DNA of 64,000 nucleotides, taken from Azospirillum brasilense (lineage in GTDB: Bacteria > Pseudomonadota > Alphaproteobacteria > Azospirillales > Azospirillaceae). How positions within the stretch are numbered: the stretch's first letter is position 1; each line of letters opens with the position of its first letter. The notes beneath the pieces were generated by a model. That model did not search any database. It had not been told where the DNA came from and worked only from the letters and a program-made list of their open reading frames with translations. This document shows positions 45,037 to 53,936 of this stretch, one piece after another. The stretch lies in the NCBI RefSeq assembly GCF_003349955.1, contig NZ_QLKQ01000006.1, positions 83,565-147,564 on the forward strand, read 5' to 3'. The translations under genes were made by a program, and so were the position numbers.

Positions 45037-46059
45037 ATGATGTGGAACACGTCCCGCTGGCGGAGCGCCGCCCTGTCCGCCCTTTTTCTCCTGGGGCTGG
45101 GCACCTCCGCCGAAGCGGCTGAGCCGGTCAAGGTCAAGGTGTTCGTCGGCGCCATGTTTGAGATCGGCAAGAACACCGGCGACCGCGCCGGCGAGTTCCA
45201 GAACTGGTACGAGCGCTACTGGCAGTCCGCTGAGCCGATCGCCGTGAAGGGCGCGTTGAACCCCGTGTATTGCAACGCCGACGGCGTCTGCGGCGCGGTT
45301 CTCGGCATGGGCAAGGTCAGCTCCTCCGCGTCCATGCAGGCGATTCTGCTGAACCCGCAGCTCGACCTGTCGCAGGCCTATTTCATCATCTCCGGCGTGG
45401 CCGGCACCCCGCCGTCGCGCGGCACCATCGCCGAGGTCAACTGGGCGACTTGGCTGGTGGATTACGATCTCGGCCACCGCTGGGCGCCGGAGGAGGGCAA
45501 GCCGGGCGAGCCGACCTTCATGCCGCGCAAGGGCTACGAGTCCGTCCGCCTGTTCCAGTTGAACCCGACGCTGGTCTCCTGGGCGATGAAGCTGACCGGC
45601 GACACGCCGCTGAAGGATTCCGACAGCGCCCGCGCCTACCGCCAACGCTACCCGCAGGACGCCGCCCGGCGCGCGCCCTTCGTCGGCACCGGCACGCACA
45701 TGACCGGCGACACCTTCTTCCACGGCCCCGGCATGTCCGAGCAGGCGCAGTACATCGCCAAGCTCTACGGCGCCGACGATTACGTCATCACCGAGATGGA
45801 GGCCGCGGCGATCACTCTGGTCATCAAGCGCACGCTGGGCTCCGACCGGGTGATGAGCCTGCGCGGCGCGGTCAACTTCGACCAGGGCAACCCCAAGGAA
45901 ACCACGCTGGAGCATCTCGACCCGAAGCCGGGCGAGACCGCCGGCGGCTTTGCCGAGACGGTGGAGAACGTCGCGCTGGTCGGTGCGCGCATGACCGATC
46001 ACATCGTGTCCCACTGGGACCAGTGGCAGGCTGGCGTTCCGGCTCTTCCGGCCCAGTAA
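45037..46059 (+). CDS. Purine nucleoside permease family protein (NUP)
   Basis: A 340-aa secreted protein of the purine nucleoside permease family (PF06516), related in fold to nucleoside phosphorylases. The signal peptide is WRSAALSALFLLGLGTSAEAA. Conserved segments are VFVGAMFEIGKNTGDRAGEFQ, YFIISGVAGTPPSRGTIAEVNWA and MTGDTFFHGPGMSEQAQ, plus YVITEMEAAAI. It likely binds or processes purine nucleosides in the periplasm. Two ATGs (45037, 45040) are equally good starts. Confidence 0.85.
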   Translation: MMWNTSRWRSAALSALFLLGLGTSAEAAEPVKVKVFVGAMFEIGKNTGDRAGEFQNWYERYWQSAEPIAVKGALNPVYCNADGVCGAVLGMGKVSSSASMQAILLNPQLDLSQAYFIISGVAGTPPSRGTIAEVNWATWLVDYDLGHRWAPEEGKPGEPTFMPRKGYESVRLFQLNPTLVSWAMKLTGDTPLKDSDSARAYRQRYPQDAARRAPFVGTGTHMTGDTFFHGPGMSEQAQYIAKLYGADDYVITEMEAAAITLVIKRTLGSDRVMSLRGAVNFDQGNPKETTLEHLDPKPGETAGGFAETVENVALVGARMTDHIVSHWDQWQAGVPALPAQ

Positions 46060-46183
46060 CCCGAAGGCCGGCGGGGCGGCGGCCGCCCACCGTCGCCCCG
46101 TTCCGGCCCTTTTGGCTGACTGGACATCCTCCGGCCCGGCTCCCAGTTTCCATTGGGGTGGGCAACGGGTCCGGAGATGTCCC

Positions 46184-46741
46184 ATGGATGAAGCGCTGGT
46201 GATTCGCGACGCGCGCCCGTCGGACGCGGTGGGCATCGCCAAGGTCCATATCGCGACATGGCAATCCACCTATCCGGGCCTCGTCCCCGACACCTATCTC
46301 GTCAATCTGTCGGAAGCCGCAGCGGCGATGCGCTGGCACAACGCCGTCCAGGCGCATGGGCCGGGGCAGGGCGCCCTGGTCGCGGTGGACGGCGCGGACT
46401 CGGTGGTGGGATTCGCCACCTACGGCGGGCGCCGCATTCCCGTCGAGGGCTACGAGGGCGAATTCTACGCCCTCTATCTGCTGGACGAGGCGCAGGGCCT
46501 GGGGCTTGGCCGCCGCCTGATGGCGACCATGGCCGAGCGGCTCCAGGAGGGCGGCAAACGCACCGCCGTGGTCTGGTGTCTGCGCGACAACCCGGCGCGC
46601 TGGTTCTACGAACGGTTGGGCGGTGTCCGCGTGGCGGAGCGGCCGATCCGCTTCGCCGGGAAGGAATTGGTGGAGATCGCCTATGGCTGGCGCGACCTCG
46701 CGCCGCTTGCACGCTTGTCCACGGGCCCCGAAATGCGGTAG
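46184..46741 (+). CDS. GNAT-family N-acetyltransferase
   Basis: A 185-aa acetyltransferase. It has [29 protein letters not shown] at the N-terminus and the acetyl-CoA motif [19 protein letters not shown] (about 104-122), then [16 protein letters not shown]. The start at 46184 follows a CCGGAGATG site. The substrate is unknown. It lies 35 bases upstream of guaA and may be co-transcribed with it. Confidence 0.87.
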   Translation: MDEALVIRDARPSDAVGIAKVHIATWQSTYPGLVPDTYLVNLSEAAAAMRWHNAVQAHGPGQGALVAVDGADSVVGFATYGGRRIPVEGYEGEFYALYLLDEAQGLGLGRRLMATMAERLQEGGKRTAVVWCLRDNPARWFYERLGGVRVAERPIRFAGKELVEIAYGWRDLAPLARLSTGPEMR

Positions 46742-46776
46742 TCAGGGGCTTGTCCCCCCGCATCAGGTTGTCGTCC

Positions 46777-48327
46777 ATGTCCGCCGAGCGCGTTCTCATC
46801 CTCGATTTCGGGTCGCAGGTGACCCAGCTCATCGCCCGCCGCGTCCGTGAAGCTGGCGTCTATTGCGAAATCCATCCGTTCAGCATGAGCGAGGAGCGGA
46901 TTCGCGACTACGCGCCGAAGGCGATCATTCTGTCGGGCAGCCCGGCTTCGGTCACCGAGGAGAACGGCCCCCGCGCGCCGGAGGTGGTCTTCACGCTGGG
47001 CGTTCCGGTCCTGGGCATCTGCTACGGCCAGCAGACGATGTGCCACCAGCTCGGCGGCACCGTGTCGGGCTCCGACCACCGCGAGTTCGGGCGCGCCTTC
47101 ATCGAGGTGAAGCAGACCTGCGCGCTGTTCGACGGCCTGTGGGATGTGGGCTCGCGCGAGCAGGTGTGGATGAGCCACGGCGACCGCGTCACTGCTCTGC
47201 CCGACGGCTTCCAGGCCGTGGCGGTCAGCGACGGCGCGCCCTTCGCCGCCATCGCCGACGACGCCCGTCAGTTCTACGGCGTGCAGTTCCACCCGGAGGT
47301 CGTGCACACCCCGCACGGCGCGCAGCTCCTGTCGAACTTCGTGCACCGCGTCGCCGGGCTGAAGGGCGACTGGACCATGGCCGCCTTCAAGCAGCAGGCC
47401 ATCGAGAAGATCCGCGCCCAGGTCGGCAGCGGCAAGGTGATCTGCGGCCTGTCGGGCGGCGTCGATTCCTCGGTGGCCGCGGTGCTGATCCATGAGGCCA
47501 TCGGCGACCAGCTCACCTGCATCTTCGTCGACACCGGCCTGATGCGCGCCGGCGAGGCGGAGGAGGTGGTGACGCTGTTCCGCGACCATTACAACATCCC
47601 GCTGGTCCACCGGAACGCGTCCGAGCTGTTCCTCGGCAAGCTGGCCGGTGTCACCGACCCGGAGCAGAAGCGCAAGATCATCGGCGGCCTGTTCATCGAG
47701 GTGTTCGACGAGGAGAGCGCCAAGGTCGGCGGCGCGCAGTTCCTGGCCCAGGGCACGCTGTACCCCGACGTGATCGAGAGCGTGTCCTTCACCGGCGGCC
47801 CGTCGGTCACCATCAAGTCGCACCACAACGTCGGCGGCCTGCCGGAGCGCATGAAGCTGAAGCTGGTGGAGCCGCTGCGCGAGCTGTTCAAGGACGAGGT
47901 CCGGGCGCTCGGCCGCGAACTCGGCCTGCCGGCCGCCTTCATCGGCCGCCATCCCTTCCCCGGCCCCGGCCTCGCCATCCGCGTTCCCGGCGAGATCACC
48001 CCGGAGAAGCTGGACATCCTGCGCAAGGCCGACACAGTCTATCTGGAGGAGATCCGCAACGCCGGCCTCTACGACGCGATCTGGCAGGCCTTCGCGGTGC
48101 TGCTGCCGGTGCGCACCGTCGGCGTGATGGGTGACGGGCGGACCTACGACCATGTGCTGGCCCTGCGCGCGGTGACCTCCACCGACGGCATGACCGCCGA
48201 CTGGTACCCGTTCCCGCACGATTTCCTGGCCCGTGTGTCGAACCGCATCGTCAACGAGGTGCGCGGCGTCAACCGCGTCGTCTACGACATCACCTCGAAG
48301 CCGCCCGGCACGATCGAGTGGGAGTGA
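46777..48327 (+). CDS. guaA: GMP synthase (glutamine-hydrolysing)
   Basis: A 516-aa enzyme that amidates XMP to GMP. The class I glutamine amidotransferase domain has Cys82 (GICYGQQTM), His172 and Glu174 (HPEV). The ATP-pyrophosphatase domain carries [14 protein letters not shown] at about 224. The C-terminal dimerisation domain ends in [14 protein letters not shown], the usual terminus. All catalytic residues are present. It is followed by a strong terminator. Confidence 0.97.
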   Translation: MSAERVLILDFGSQVTQLIARRVREAGVYCEIHPFSMSEERIRDYAPKAIILSGSPASVTEENGPRAPEVVFTLGVPVLGICYGQQTMCHQLGGTVSGSDHREFGRAFIEVKQTCALFDGLWDVGSREQVWMSHGDRVTALPDGFQAVAVSDGAPFAAIADDARQFYGVQFHPEVVHTPHGAQLLSNFVHRVAGLKGDWTMAAFKQQAIEKIRAQVGSGKVICGLSGGVDSSVAAVLIHEAIGDQLTCIFVDTGLMRAGEAEEVVTLFRDHYNIPLVHRNASELFLGKLAGVTDPEQKRKIIGGLFIEVFDEESAKVGGAQFLAQGTLYPDVIESVSFTGGPSVTIKSHHNVGGLPERMKLKLVEPLRELFKDEVRALGRELGLPAAFIGRHPFPGPGLAIRVPGEITPEKLDILRKADTVYLEEIRNAGLYDAIWQAFAVLLPVRTVGVMGDGRTYDHVLALRAVTSTDGMTADWYPFPHDFLARVSNRIVNEVRGVNRVVYDITSKPPGTIEWE

Positions 48328-48399
48328 TCCGCGGCGGTCGCCGTCGTCAGGGCATAAGTCTTTCGCCGTTTCACGGACGGTGAAGGCTGACCGGGGAAA

Positions 48400-48434
48400 G
48401 CCGCCAGGAGCCGCAACGCTCCTGGCGGCTTTTT
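48400..48434 (+). terminator. Rho-independent terminator of guaA
   Basis: The 12-bp arms GCCGCCAGGAGC and GCTCCTGGCGGC pair perfectly around a 6-base loop and are followed by TTTTT. Confidence 0.92.
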
Positions 48435-48552
48435 CATGCGCGAACGGCGCCCGGAACCGTCTGGTGGAGGCGGCTTGAGCGCCCTTGTGGGCGATGCCGT
48501 TCCAAATGCCCACCGGATAAATGACAATAATGAATAGTATCTTTTGATTCTT

Positions 48553-48608
48553 AAAATCTATTAAATAAGTAGATTTTGTTTGACAGGGTGCCGATGAATT
48601 GGTGTGAT
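48553..48608 (+). promoter_or_regulatory. Operator-like dyad and promoter of the sulfonate-type cluster
   Basis: A dyad AAAATCTATT-N5-AGTAGATTTT (48553-48577) is followed directly by TTGACA (48580-48585) and, 17 bases on, TGTGAT (48603-48608). The dyad touches the -35 box, a position used by activators of LysR type and by some repressors. A near-identical dyad lies at 58901-58925. The binding protein is not encoded in the window. Confidence 0.65.
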
Positions 48609-48652
48609 CGAGGGGTAGATCAACCTTGGCGATGCCATTTCGGGAGGCTTCG

Positions 48653-49690
48653 ATGACAGCGGGTGTGAAACGGGTTGGATCCACCGCAAGACGGGCTTTT
48701 CTCGGCATGACCCTGGCGGCGGGCGTGGCCCTCCTTTCATCCGGCGGCGCTCGGGCCGAGGTGACGGATCTGACCATCGCCATCCAGTACGGGCTGAGCT
48801 ACCTGCCGCTGATGGTCGCCAAGAACCAGGGGCTGATCGAAAAATACGCCGCCGCGGAAGGGTTGGGGCCGGTCAAGGTCAGCTGGCTCGTTCTGAACGG
48901 CGGCGTGGCCGCCAACGACGCGCTGCTGAGCGGCAACGCGCAGATCGTCTCCGCCGGCATCTCGCCGCTCTTGGCGGCCTGGGACCGGACGCGGGGCGGC
49001 ATCGGCGTGAAGGCGATCTCGGGGCTGGATTCCTCCGCCTTCTGGATCAACAGCAACAATCCCGACGTCCGCAGCATCCGTGACCTGACCGACAAGGACC
49101 GCATCGCGGTGCCGGCGGTGAAGGTCTCGATCAATTCGGTCATCCTTCAGATCGCCGCGGAGAAGGAGTTCGGGCCGGGGCACCATTACGATCTCGAAGC
49201 GCTGACCACGCCGCTCAGCCCGCCGGAAGCCACCGCGGCGCTGGTTTCCGGCAAGACGGAAATCACCGGCCACGTCACCACGCCGACCTACGGCACCCTC
49301 CAACTCGCCCACCCGAACGTTCACCGCATCTTCAATTCACGCGACGTGATCGGCGAGGCGACGCTGGTGCTGAGCTACACCACGCAGAAATTCTACGACG
49401 AGAACCCGAAGCTCACCGCCGCGGTGGTGAAGGCGATGGGTGACGGCTTCGCGCTGATCGAGCGCGACAAGGCCGAGGCCGCCCGCATCTATCTGGCGGA
49501 GGAGCGCAGCAAGCTGACCCAGGACGAGGTCGTGGCGCTGCTGAACAACCCCGACATCAGCTATTCCCAGCTTCCCCACAACACCGGCGTGATCGCCGAC
49601 TACATGCACCGCGTCGGCTCGATCAAGACCAAGCCCGCCTCGTGGAAGGACTACACCCTCCCGATCCTGCACAGCGAAACGGGGAGCTGA
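48653..49690 (+). CDS. ABC transporter substrate-binding protein, NMT1/TauA-SsuA type (1)
   Basis: A 345-aa periplasmic protein of the nitrate/taurine/sulfonate-binding group. The start at 48653 has GGGAGG just upstream; an ATG at 48626 lacks one. The signal contains ARRAFLGMTLAAG, a possible twin-arginine type, ending at ARA. The mature part opens VTDLTIAIQYGLSYLPLMVAKNQGLIEKYA, the usual first lobe. It resembles the second binding protein at 51024 along its whole length (WDRT, ALLSG-type, ITGH and KPASWKDY segments), so the two are paralogues in one cluster. Confidence 0.88.
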   Translation: MTAGVKRVGSTARRAFLGMTLAAGVALLSSGGARAEVTDLTIAIQYGLSYLPLMVAKNQGLIEKYAAAEGLGPVKVSWLVLNGGVAANDALLSGNAQIVSAGISPLLAAWDRTRGGIGVKAISGLDSSAFWINSNNPDVRSIRDLTDKDRIAVPAVKVSINSVILQIAAEKEFGPGHHYDLEALTTPLSPPEATAALVSGKTEITGHVTTPTYGTLQLAHPNVHRIFNSRDVIGEATLVLSYTTQKFYDENPKLTAAVVKAMGDGFALIERDKAEAARIYLAEERSKLTQDEVVALLNNPDISYSQLPHNTGVIADYMHRVGSIKTKPASWKDYTLPILHSETGS

Positions 49691-49693
49691 TCC

Positions 49694-49891
49694 ATGAGCA
49701 GCGACCGTGACCCGCCGCCGGAACTGATCTGCCTGCCGTTTCCCGAGGCCATGGCGCTGTGGCTGCTGATGTCCGACACCGGCGAAACCGATCCGTCGCT
49801 CGACCTGCGGCGCCTTCACGCCCTCTCGGTGGCCTTCGTTCTGCTGGCCTTCGGCGCCGTCGCTCTGCTCGCCTGGTTCCGCGCCGCCTGA
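49694..49891 (+). CDS. Small single-span membrane protein
   Basis: A 65-aa frame with a polar N-terminal half and one membrane helix near the C-terminus (LSVAFVLLAFGAVALLAWF). It begins three bases after the binding-protein stop and ends 53 bases before the dioxygenase. No family recognised. Coding status rests on its position and on the clean helix, so it is moderate. Confidence 0.5.
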   Translation: MSSDRDPPPELICLPFPEAMALWLLMSDTGETDPSLDLRRLHALSVAFVLLAFGAVALLAWFRAA

Positions 49892-49944
49892 CACCCGCCT
49901 TTCCGCGTGTCCGTTCCTTCCGTCTTCCCAGAGGAGCCCGTCCG

Positions 49945-50847
49945 ATGAGCCTTCCCAACGGTTTCGACATCACCCCCATCAACGGAAACATCGGCGCCGA
50001 GCTGCGCGGCGTCACCCTGTCCGGCGATCTGCACCCGGCCGTGCTGAAGGCGATCCAGGACGCGGTCTATGAACACAAGGTGGTCTTCGTCCGCGATCAG
50101 CATCACCTCGACGATGCCCGGCAGGAGGCGTTCGGGCGGCTGTGGGGCACGCTGGTCGGCCATCCGACCGTCCCGTCGCTCGGCGGGACCGAAGGCATCC
50201 TGGACGTGGACGGCTCCCGCGGGGAGCGCGCCAGCTCCTGGCACGCCGACATCACCTTCCTCGACGCCTACCCCAGCATCACCATCCTGCGGCCCCACGA
50301 ACTGCCGGACCGCGGCGGGGACACGCTGTGGGGCAACACGGCCGCCGCCTATGCCGAACTGCCGGAACCGCTGCGCGAGCTGGCCGACAAGCTGCGGGCG
50401 ATCCACACCAACCAGTACGACTACGCGGGCGATCGCGGAAACGTCCGCGAGGACGGGCTGAAGCGCTTCAACGAGGTCTTCACCTCCACCGTCTACGAGA
50501 CGGAGCACCCGCTGGTTTCCGTGCACCCGGTCACCGGCGAGCGCACGTTGCTGGTCGGGCATTTCCTGCAGCGGCTGATCGGGTTCGGCACCTCCGACTC
50601 CAACCGGCTGATCGGCATCGTCACCGACCACGCCACCCGTCCGGAGAACACGGTGCGCTGGCACTGGTCGCCGGGCGACGTGGCGATCTGGGACAATCGC
50701 GCCACCATCCACCGCGCCGTGGACGACTACGGCAACCGTCCCCGCGTCGTCCGTCGCACGACGGTGGCCGGTGACGTGGTGGTCGGCGTCGATGGCCGTC
50801 CCAGCGTGACCCGCGTCCTTGGCCGCAAGCCGAGCATCGCCGCCTGA
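49945..50847 (+). CDS. TauD/TfdA-family 2-oxoglutarate-dependent dioxygenase
   Basis: A 300-aa Fe(II) dioxygenase. The HxD pair is His100 and Asp102 (SSWHADITFLD), the distal ligand is His256 (NRATIHRAVDDYG), and the 2-oxoglutarate-binding Arg follows in RVVRRTTVAG. Relatives release sulfite from taurine or alkylsulfonates, or cleave aryloxyalkanoates. The neighbouring TauA-type binding proteins favour an organosulfur substrate, which is inference. GAGGAGC lies before the ATG. A strong terminator follows. Confidence 0.9.
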   Translation: MSLPNGFDITPINGNIGAELRGVTLSGDLHPAVLKAIQDAVYEHKVVFVRDQHHLDDARQEAFGRLWGTLVGHPTVPSLGGTEGILDVDGSRGERASSWHADITFLDAYPSITILRPHELPDRGGDTLWGNTAAAYAELPEPLRELADKLRAIHTNQYDYAGDRGNVREDGLKRFNEVFTSTVYETEHPLVSVHPVTGERTLLVGHFLQRLIGFGTSDSNRLIGIVTDHATRPENTVRWHWSPGDVAIWDNRATIHRAVDDYGNRPRVVRRTTVAGDVVVGVDGRPSVTRVLGRKPSIAA

Positions 50848-50857
50848 CATGGCGTGC

Positions 50858-50906
50858 CGGAGACGGCGCGGGGCCACGCTCCCCGCGCCGTCTCCGCTTT
50901 TTTTTA
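50858..50906 (+). terminator. Rho-independent terminator after the dioxygenase gene
   Basis: The 16-bp perfect arms (CGGAGACGGCGCGGGG and its complement) surround a 7-base loop and are followed by C and a run of eight to nine T. It splits the cluster into two transcription units. Confidence 0.93.
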
Positions 50907-50915
50907 TGCGCCAAT

Positions 50916-50936
50916 ATAACATTTAAATAATGTTAT
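50916..50936. promoter_or_regulatory. AT-rich dyad upstream of the second binding-protein gene
   Basis: ATAACATT-N5-AATGTTAT, a perfect 8-bp dyad in an AT-rich region just before the second transcription unit. A possible operator. Its half-site differs from that of the 48553 and 58901 dyads, but the five-base centre is the same length. Confidence 0.45.
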
Positions 50937-51023
50937 TAATCGCGATTTTACCTGTTGAATCGTTCGTGGAATCATGATGTCATTTTCCTACTAGAGATTA
51001 GGTAAAATTTATCGGAGGTTCGT

Positions 51024-52046
51024 ATGGTCAACCCTGGACGTGTCATCCGCCGCGCGCTCTGCGCCCTGGCCGGGCTGGGGCTCGCCGCCGCAGCGCTGGC
51101 GGGCCCGGCGGCGGCGGAAGGCCGGATACGGATCGCCGAACAGTACGGGCTGGGCTACCTGCCGCTGCATGTGCTGCGCCACCAGAACCTGATCGAGAAG
51201 CACGGCAAGGCGCTGGGGCTGGACATCAGCGTGGAGTGGGTGCAGCTCTCCGGCGGCGCCGCGATGAACGACGCGCTGCTGTCGGATTCCATCGATCTCG
51301 GCTCGGCGGGCGTCGGCCCGCTGCTGACCATCTGGGACCGCACCAAGGGCAACGCCAACGTCAAGGCCATCGCCGCCCTGAACAGCATGCCGCTGTTCCT
51401 CACCACCACCAACCCGAACGTCAAGACGCTCAAGGACTTCACCGACAAGGACAAGATCGCCCTGCCGGCGGTGAAGGTCGGGGTCCAGGCCCGCGTGCTC
51501 CAGATGGCCGTGGAGAAGGAGTTCGGGGAGGGCAAGTTCGACGCGCTCGACAAGCTGACCGTCTCGCTGCCGCACCCGGACGCCACCGCCGCCCTGCTGT
51601 CCGGCTCGTCGGAGATCACCGGCCACATCTCCAGCCCGCCCTTCCAGTACCAGCAGCTCCGTGACCCGAAGATCCACAAGGTCTTCAGCTCCTACGACGT
51701 GCTGGGCGGCCCGCACACCTTCAACCTGATCTGGGCGAAGGAAGCCTTCCGCGCCAAGAATCCCAAGACCTATCAGGCCTTCCTCGGCGCGCTGAAGGAG
51801 GCGATGGACGTCATCAACGCCGATCATGCGAAGGCGGCGGACATCTATCTGGCGCAGAACCGCGGCGACCTCGACAAGGCCTTCGTCGTCAGCATCCTGG
51901 ACGATCCGGACAACCGGTTCACCGTCGCCCCCGCCGGCGTCGGCGCTTTCGCCGACTTCATGCACAAGGTCGGCGCCATGAAGAACAAGCCGGCCTCCTG
52001 GAAGGACCTGTTCTTCGAAGACCTGCACGGCGAAACCGGGAGCTGA
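51024..52046 (+). CDS. ABC transporter substrate-binding protein, NMT1/TauA-SsuA type (2)
   Basis: A 340-aa periplasmic binding protein with a signal peptide (CALAGLGLAAAALAGPAAA). The mature protein starts EGRIRIAEQYGLGYLPLHVLRHQNLIEKHG. It is a paralogue of the protein at 48653 and belongs directly to the ABC operon: the ATPase starts four bases after its stop and the permease follows. CGGAGG precedes the ATG. The ligand is likely a sulfonate or similar anion, inferred from family and context. Confidence 0.88.
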   Translation: MVNPGRVIRRALCALAGLGLAAAALAGPAAAEGRIRIAEQYGLGYLPLHVLRHQNLIEKHGKALGLDISVEWVQLSGGAAMNDALLSDSIDLGSAGVGPLLTIWDRTKGNANVKAIAALNSMPLFLTTTNPNVKTLKDFTDKDKIALPAVKVGVQARVLQMAVEKEFGEGKFDALDKLTVSLPHPDATAALLSGSSEITGHISSPPFQYQQLRDPKIHKVFSSYDVLGGPHTFNLIWAKEAFRAKNPKTYQAFLGALKEAMDVINADHAKAADIYLAQNRGDLDKAFVVSILDDPDNRFTVAPAGVGAFADFMHKVGAMKNKPASWKDLFFEDLHGETGS

Positions 52047-52050
52047 GCCG

Positions 52051-52899
52051 ATGAACGCCTTCACCTATCCCGCCGATGTGGACACCGACAGCGCCGGTAC
52101 CGCCGGCGTGTCCGAACGCCCGCTGCTGGACGTGTCCGGCGTGACGCTCCAGTACAAGACGCGCCGCCATCTGGTGACCGCGACCTACCGCGTCGATTTC
52201 CAGGTGTTCCAGGCGGAGCGCTACGTCCTGCTGGGGCCGTCCGGTTGCGGCAAGTCCTCGCTGCTGAAGGCGGTGGGCGGCTTCCTGGCGCCGGTGGAGG
52301 GCGCCATCCGCCTGAACGGTCGCACGGTGACCGGGCCGGGGCCGGACCGCATGATGGTGTTCCAGGAGTTCGACCAGCTTCCGCCGTGGAAGACGGTCAA
52401 GCAGAACGTCATGTTCCCGCTGCTCGCCAGCGGCAAGGCGTCGCGCCGGGAGGCCGAGGAGAAGGCGCTGGACTGCATCGCGCGGGTGAACCTGTCCAAG
52501 TTCGCCGACGTGCATCCGCACATGCTGTCGGGCGGGATGAAGCAGCGCGTCGCCATCGCCCGCGCCATGGCGATGGAGCCGGACATCCTGCTGATGGACG
52601 AGCCCTTCGCGGCGCTGGACGCGCTGACCCGCCGCAAGATGCAGGAGGAGCTGCTCCAGCTCTGGGACGATCTGCGCTTCACCGTGCTGTTCGTCACCCA
52701 CTCCATCGAGGAGGCGCTGGTCGTCGGCTCGCGCATCCTGGTGCTGTCGCCGCACCCCGGGCAGGTCAAGGCGGAGCTGAACTGCGACGGCTACGACCAT
52801 TTCGCGGTGGGCAACCCGGCCTTCCAGGACACCGCCCAGCGCATCCACACCATGCTGTTCGCCGACGAGGTGGAAACGGTGAAGGGGCTGCCGTCATGA
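52051..52899 (+). CDS. ABC transporter ATPase, TauB/SsuB type
   Basis: A 282-aa ATPase. Walker A is GPSGCGKSS (Gly62-Ser70), the Q-loop is in MMVFQEFDQLPPWKTV, the signature is LSGGMKQR (about 159), Walker B is ILLMDEPFAALD (about 180), and the switch His is in VTHSIEEA. FQEFDQLPPWKTVKQNV is characteristic of the nitrate/taurine/sulfonate importers. Its stop overlaps the permease start as ATGA. Confidence 0.93.
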   Translation: MNAFTYPADVDTDSAGTAGVSERPLLDVSGVTLQYKTRRHLVTATYRVDFQVFQAERYVLLGPSGCGKSSLLKAVGGFLAPVEGAIRLNGRTVTGPGPDRMMVFQEFDQLPPWKTVKQNVMFPLLASGKASRREAEEKALDCIARVNLSKFADVHPHMLSGGMKQRVAIARAMAMEPDILLMDEPFAALDALTRRKMQEELLQLWDDLRFTVLFVTHSIEEALVVGSRILVLSPHPGQVKAELNCDGYDHFAVGNPAFQDTAQRIHTMLFADEVETVKGLPS

Positions 52900-53792
52900 C
52901 CGGCCTGTCCCTGGCCCCGCAAGGCCGCCGCGTGCCGCCCGTCCGTCCGGAGTATGAACGGACGGTCGCCACCACCGGACCGATCGGCGACGTGGCCCGC
53001 CCGCTGTCCCTGTGGGAGCGGATCGGCAACATCACCGCGCTCCGCCGCTTCGCCGTGCTGGCCGCGGTGGCGCTGCTCTGGCAGATCGCCGCGACGTGGC
53101 AGAACAACCCTCTGATGTTCCCCACCTTCACCGCCACCATCACGGCGTTGTGGGAGGCGATCTGGCGGGAAAACCTGCTGTCGATGGCCTGGGTGTCGCT
53201 GTCGGTCCTGCTGAAGGGCTACGCCATCGCCGTGGTGCTGGCGGTGGTGCTGACCAGCTTCGCGGTGTCCACGCGCATCGGCAACGACGTGCTGTCCACC
53301 CTGACCTCGATGTTCAACCCGCTGCCGGCCATCGCGCTGCTGCCCATCGCCATGCTGTGGTTCGGGCTGGGCGCGGTCAGCCTGACCTTCGTGCTGGTCC
53401 ACGCGGTGCTGTGGCCGCTGGCGCTGAACACCCACGCCGGCTTCACCTCGGTGTCGGAGACGTTGCGCATGGCCGGGCGGAACTACGGGCTGACCGGCAT
53501 CCGCTACGTCGTCACCATGCTGATCCCGGCGGCCTTTCCCGCCATCCTGACCGGGCTGAAGGTTGGCTGGGCCTTCGCATGGCGCACGCTGATCGCGGCG
53601 GAGCTGGTGTTCGGCGTGTCATCGGGCAAGGGCGGGCTGGGCTGGTTCATCTTCCAGAACCGCAACGAGCTGTACATTGACAAGGTGTTCGCCGGCCTCG
53701 TCACCGTCATCCTGATCGGCCTCGTCGTCGAGAACGTCGTCTTCCGCTGGATCGAGACCCACACCGTCCGCAAGTGGGGCATGGTCCGATAA
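52896..53792 (+). CDS. ABC transporter permease, TauC/SsuC type
   Basis: A 298-aa inner-membrane permease with about six helices. The first is FAVLAAVALLWQIAATW. The coupling loop is EAA-like (SETLRMAGRNYGLTGIRYVV). The C-terminal AWRTLIAAELVFGVSSGKGGLGWFIFQNR is typical of the sulfonate group. It opens inside the ATPase stop codon and ends just before the dispersed repeat. Confidence 0.92.
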   Translation: MTGLSLAPQGRRVPPVRPEYERTVATTGPIGDVARPLSLWERIGNITALRRFAVLAAVALLWQIAATWQNNPLMFPTFTATITALWEAIWRENLLSMAWVSLSVLLKGYAIAVVLAVVLTSFAVSTRIGNDVLSTLTSMFNPLPAIALLPIAMLWFGLGAVSLTFVLVHAVLWPLALNTHAGFTSVSETLRMAGRNYGLTGIRYVVTMLIPAAFPAILTGLKVGWAFAWRTLIAAELVFGVSSGKGGLGWFIFQNRNELYIDKVFAGLVTVILIGLVVENVVFRWIETHTVRKWGMVR

Positions 53793-53912
53793 GCCCTCTC
53801 CCCTCAGGGGAGAGGGTGGCCCGAAGGGCCGGGTGAGGGGGTTGCGCGTGGCGGCACGTCCGGCACAAGCGCAACCCCCTCACCCTAACCCTCTCCCCAG
53901 GGGGGAGAGGGG
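53791..53912. repeat. Dispersed palindromic intergenic repeat, copy 2
   Basis: The same nested palindrome as at 39378-39499: outer CCCTCTCCCC and GGGGAGAGGG arms, inner GTGAGGGGGTT and CAACCCCCTCAC arms, and the core ACGTCCGGCA. It starts at the permease stop and ends 24 bases before the PLP-enzyme gene, so it lies inside what looks like one transcription unit. Confidence 0.85.
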
Positions 53913-53936
53913 ATTCTTCAGCAAGGAACTCCATCC

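Noticed and set aside
49945..53792. Naming the transport genes tauA, tauB, tauC and tauD
   Set aside because: Family membership is clear but substrates in this group range over taurine, alkylsulfonates, nitrate and thiamine precursors; sequence alone does not fix the ligand.
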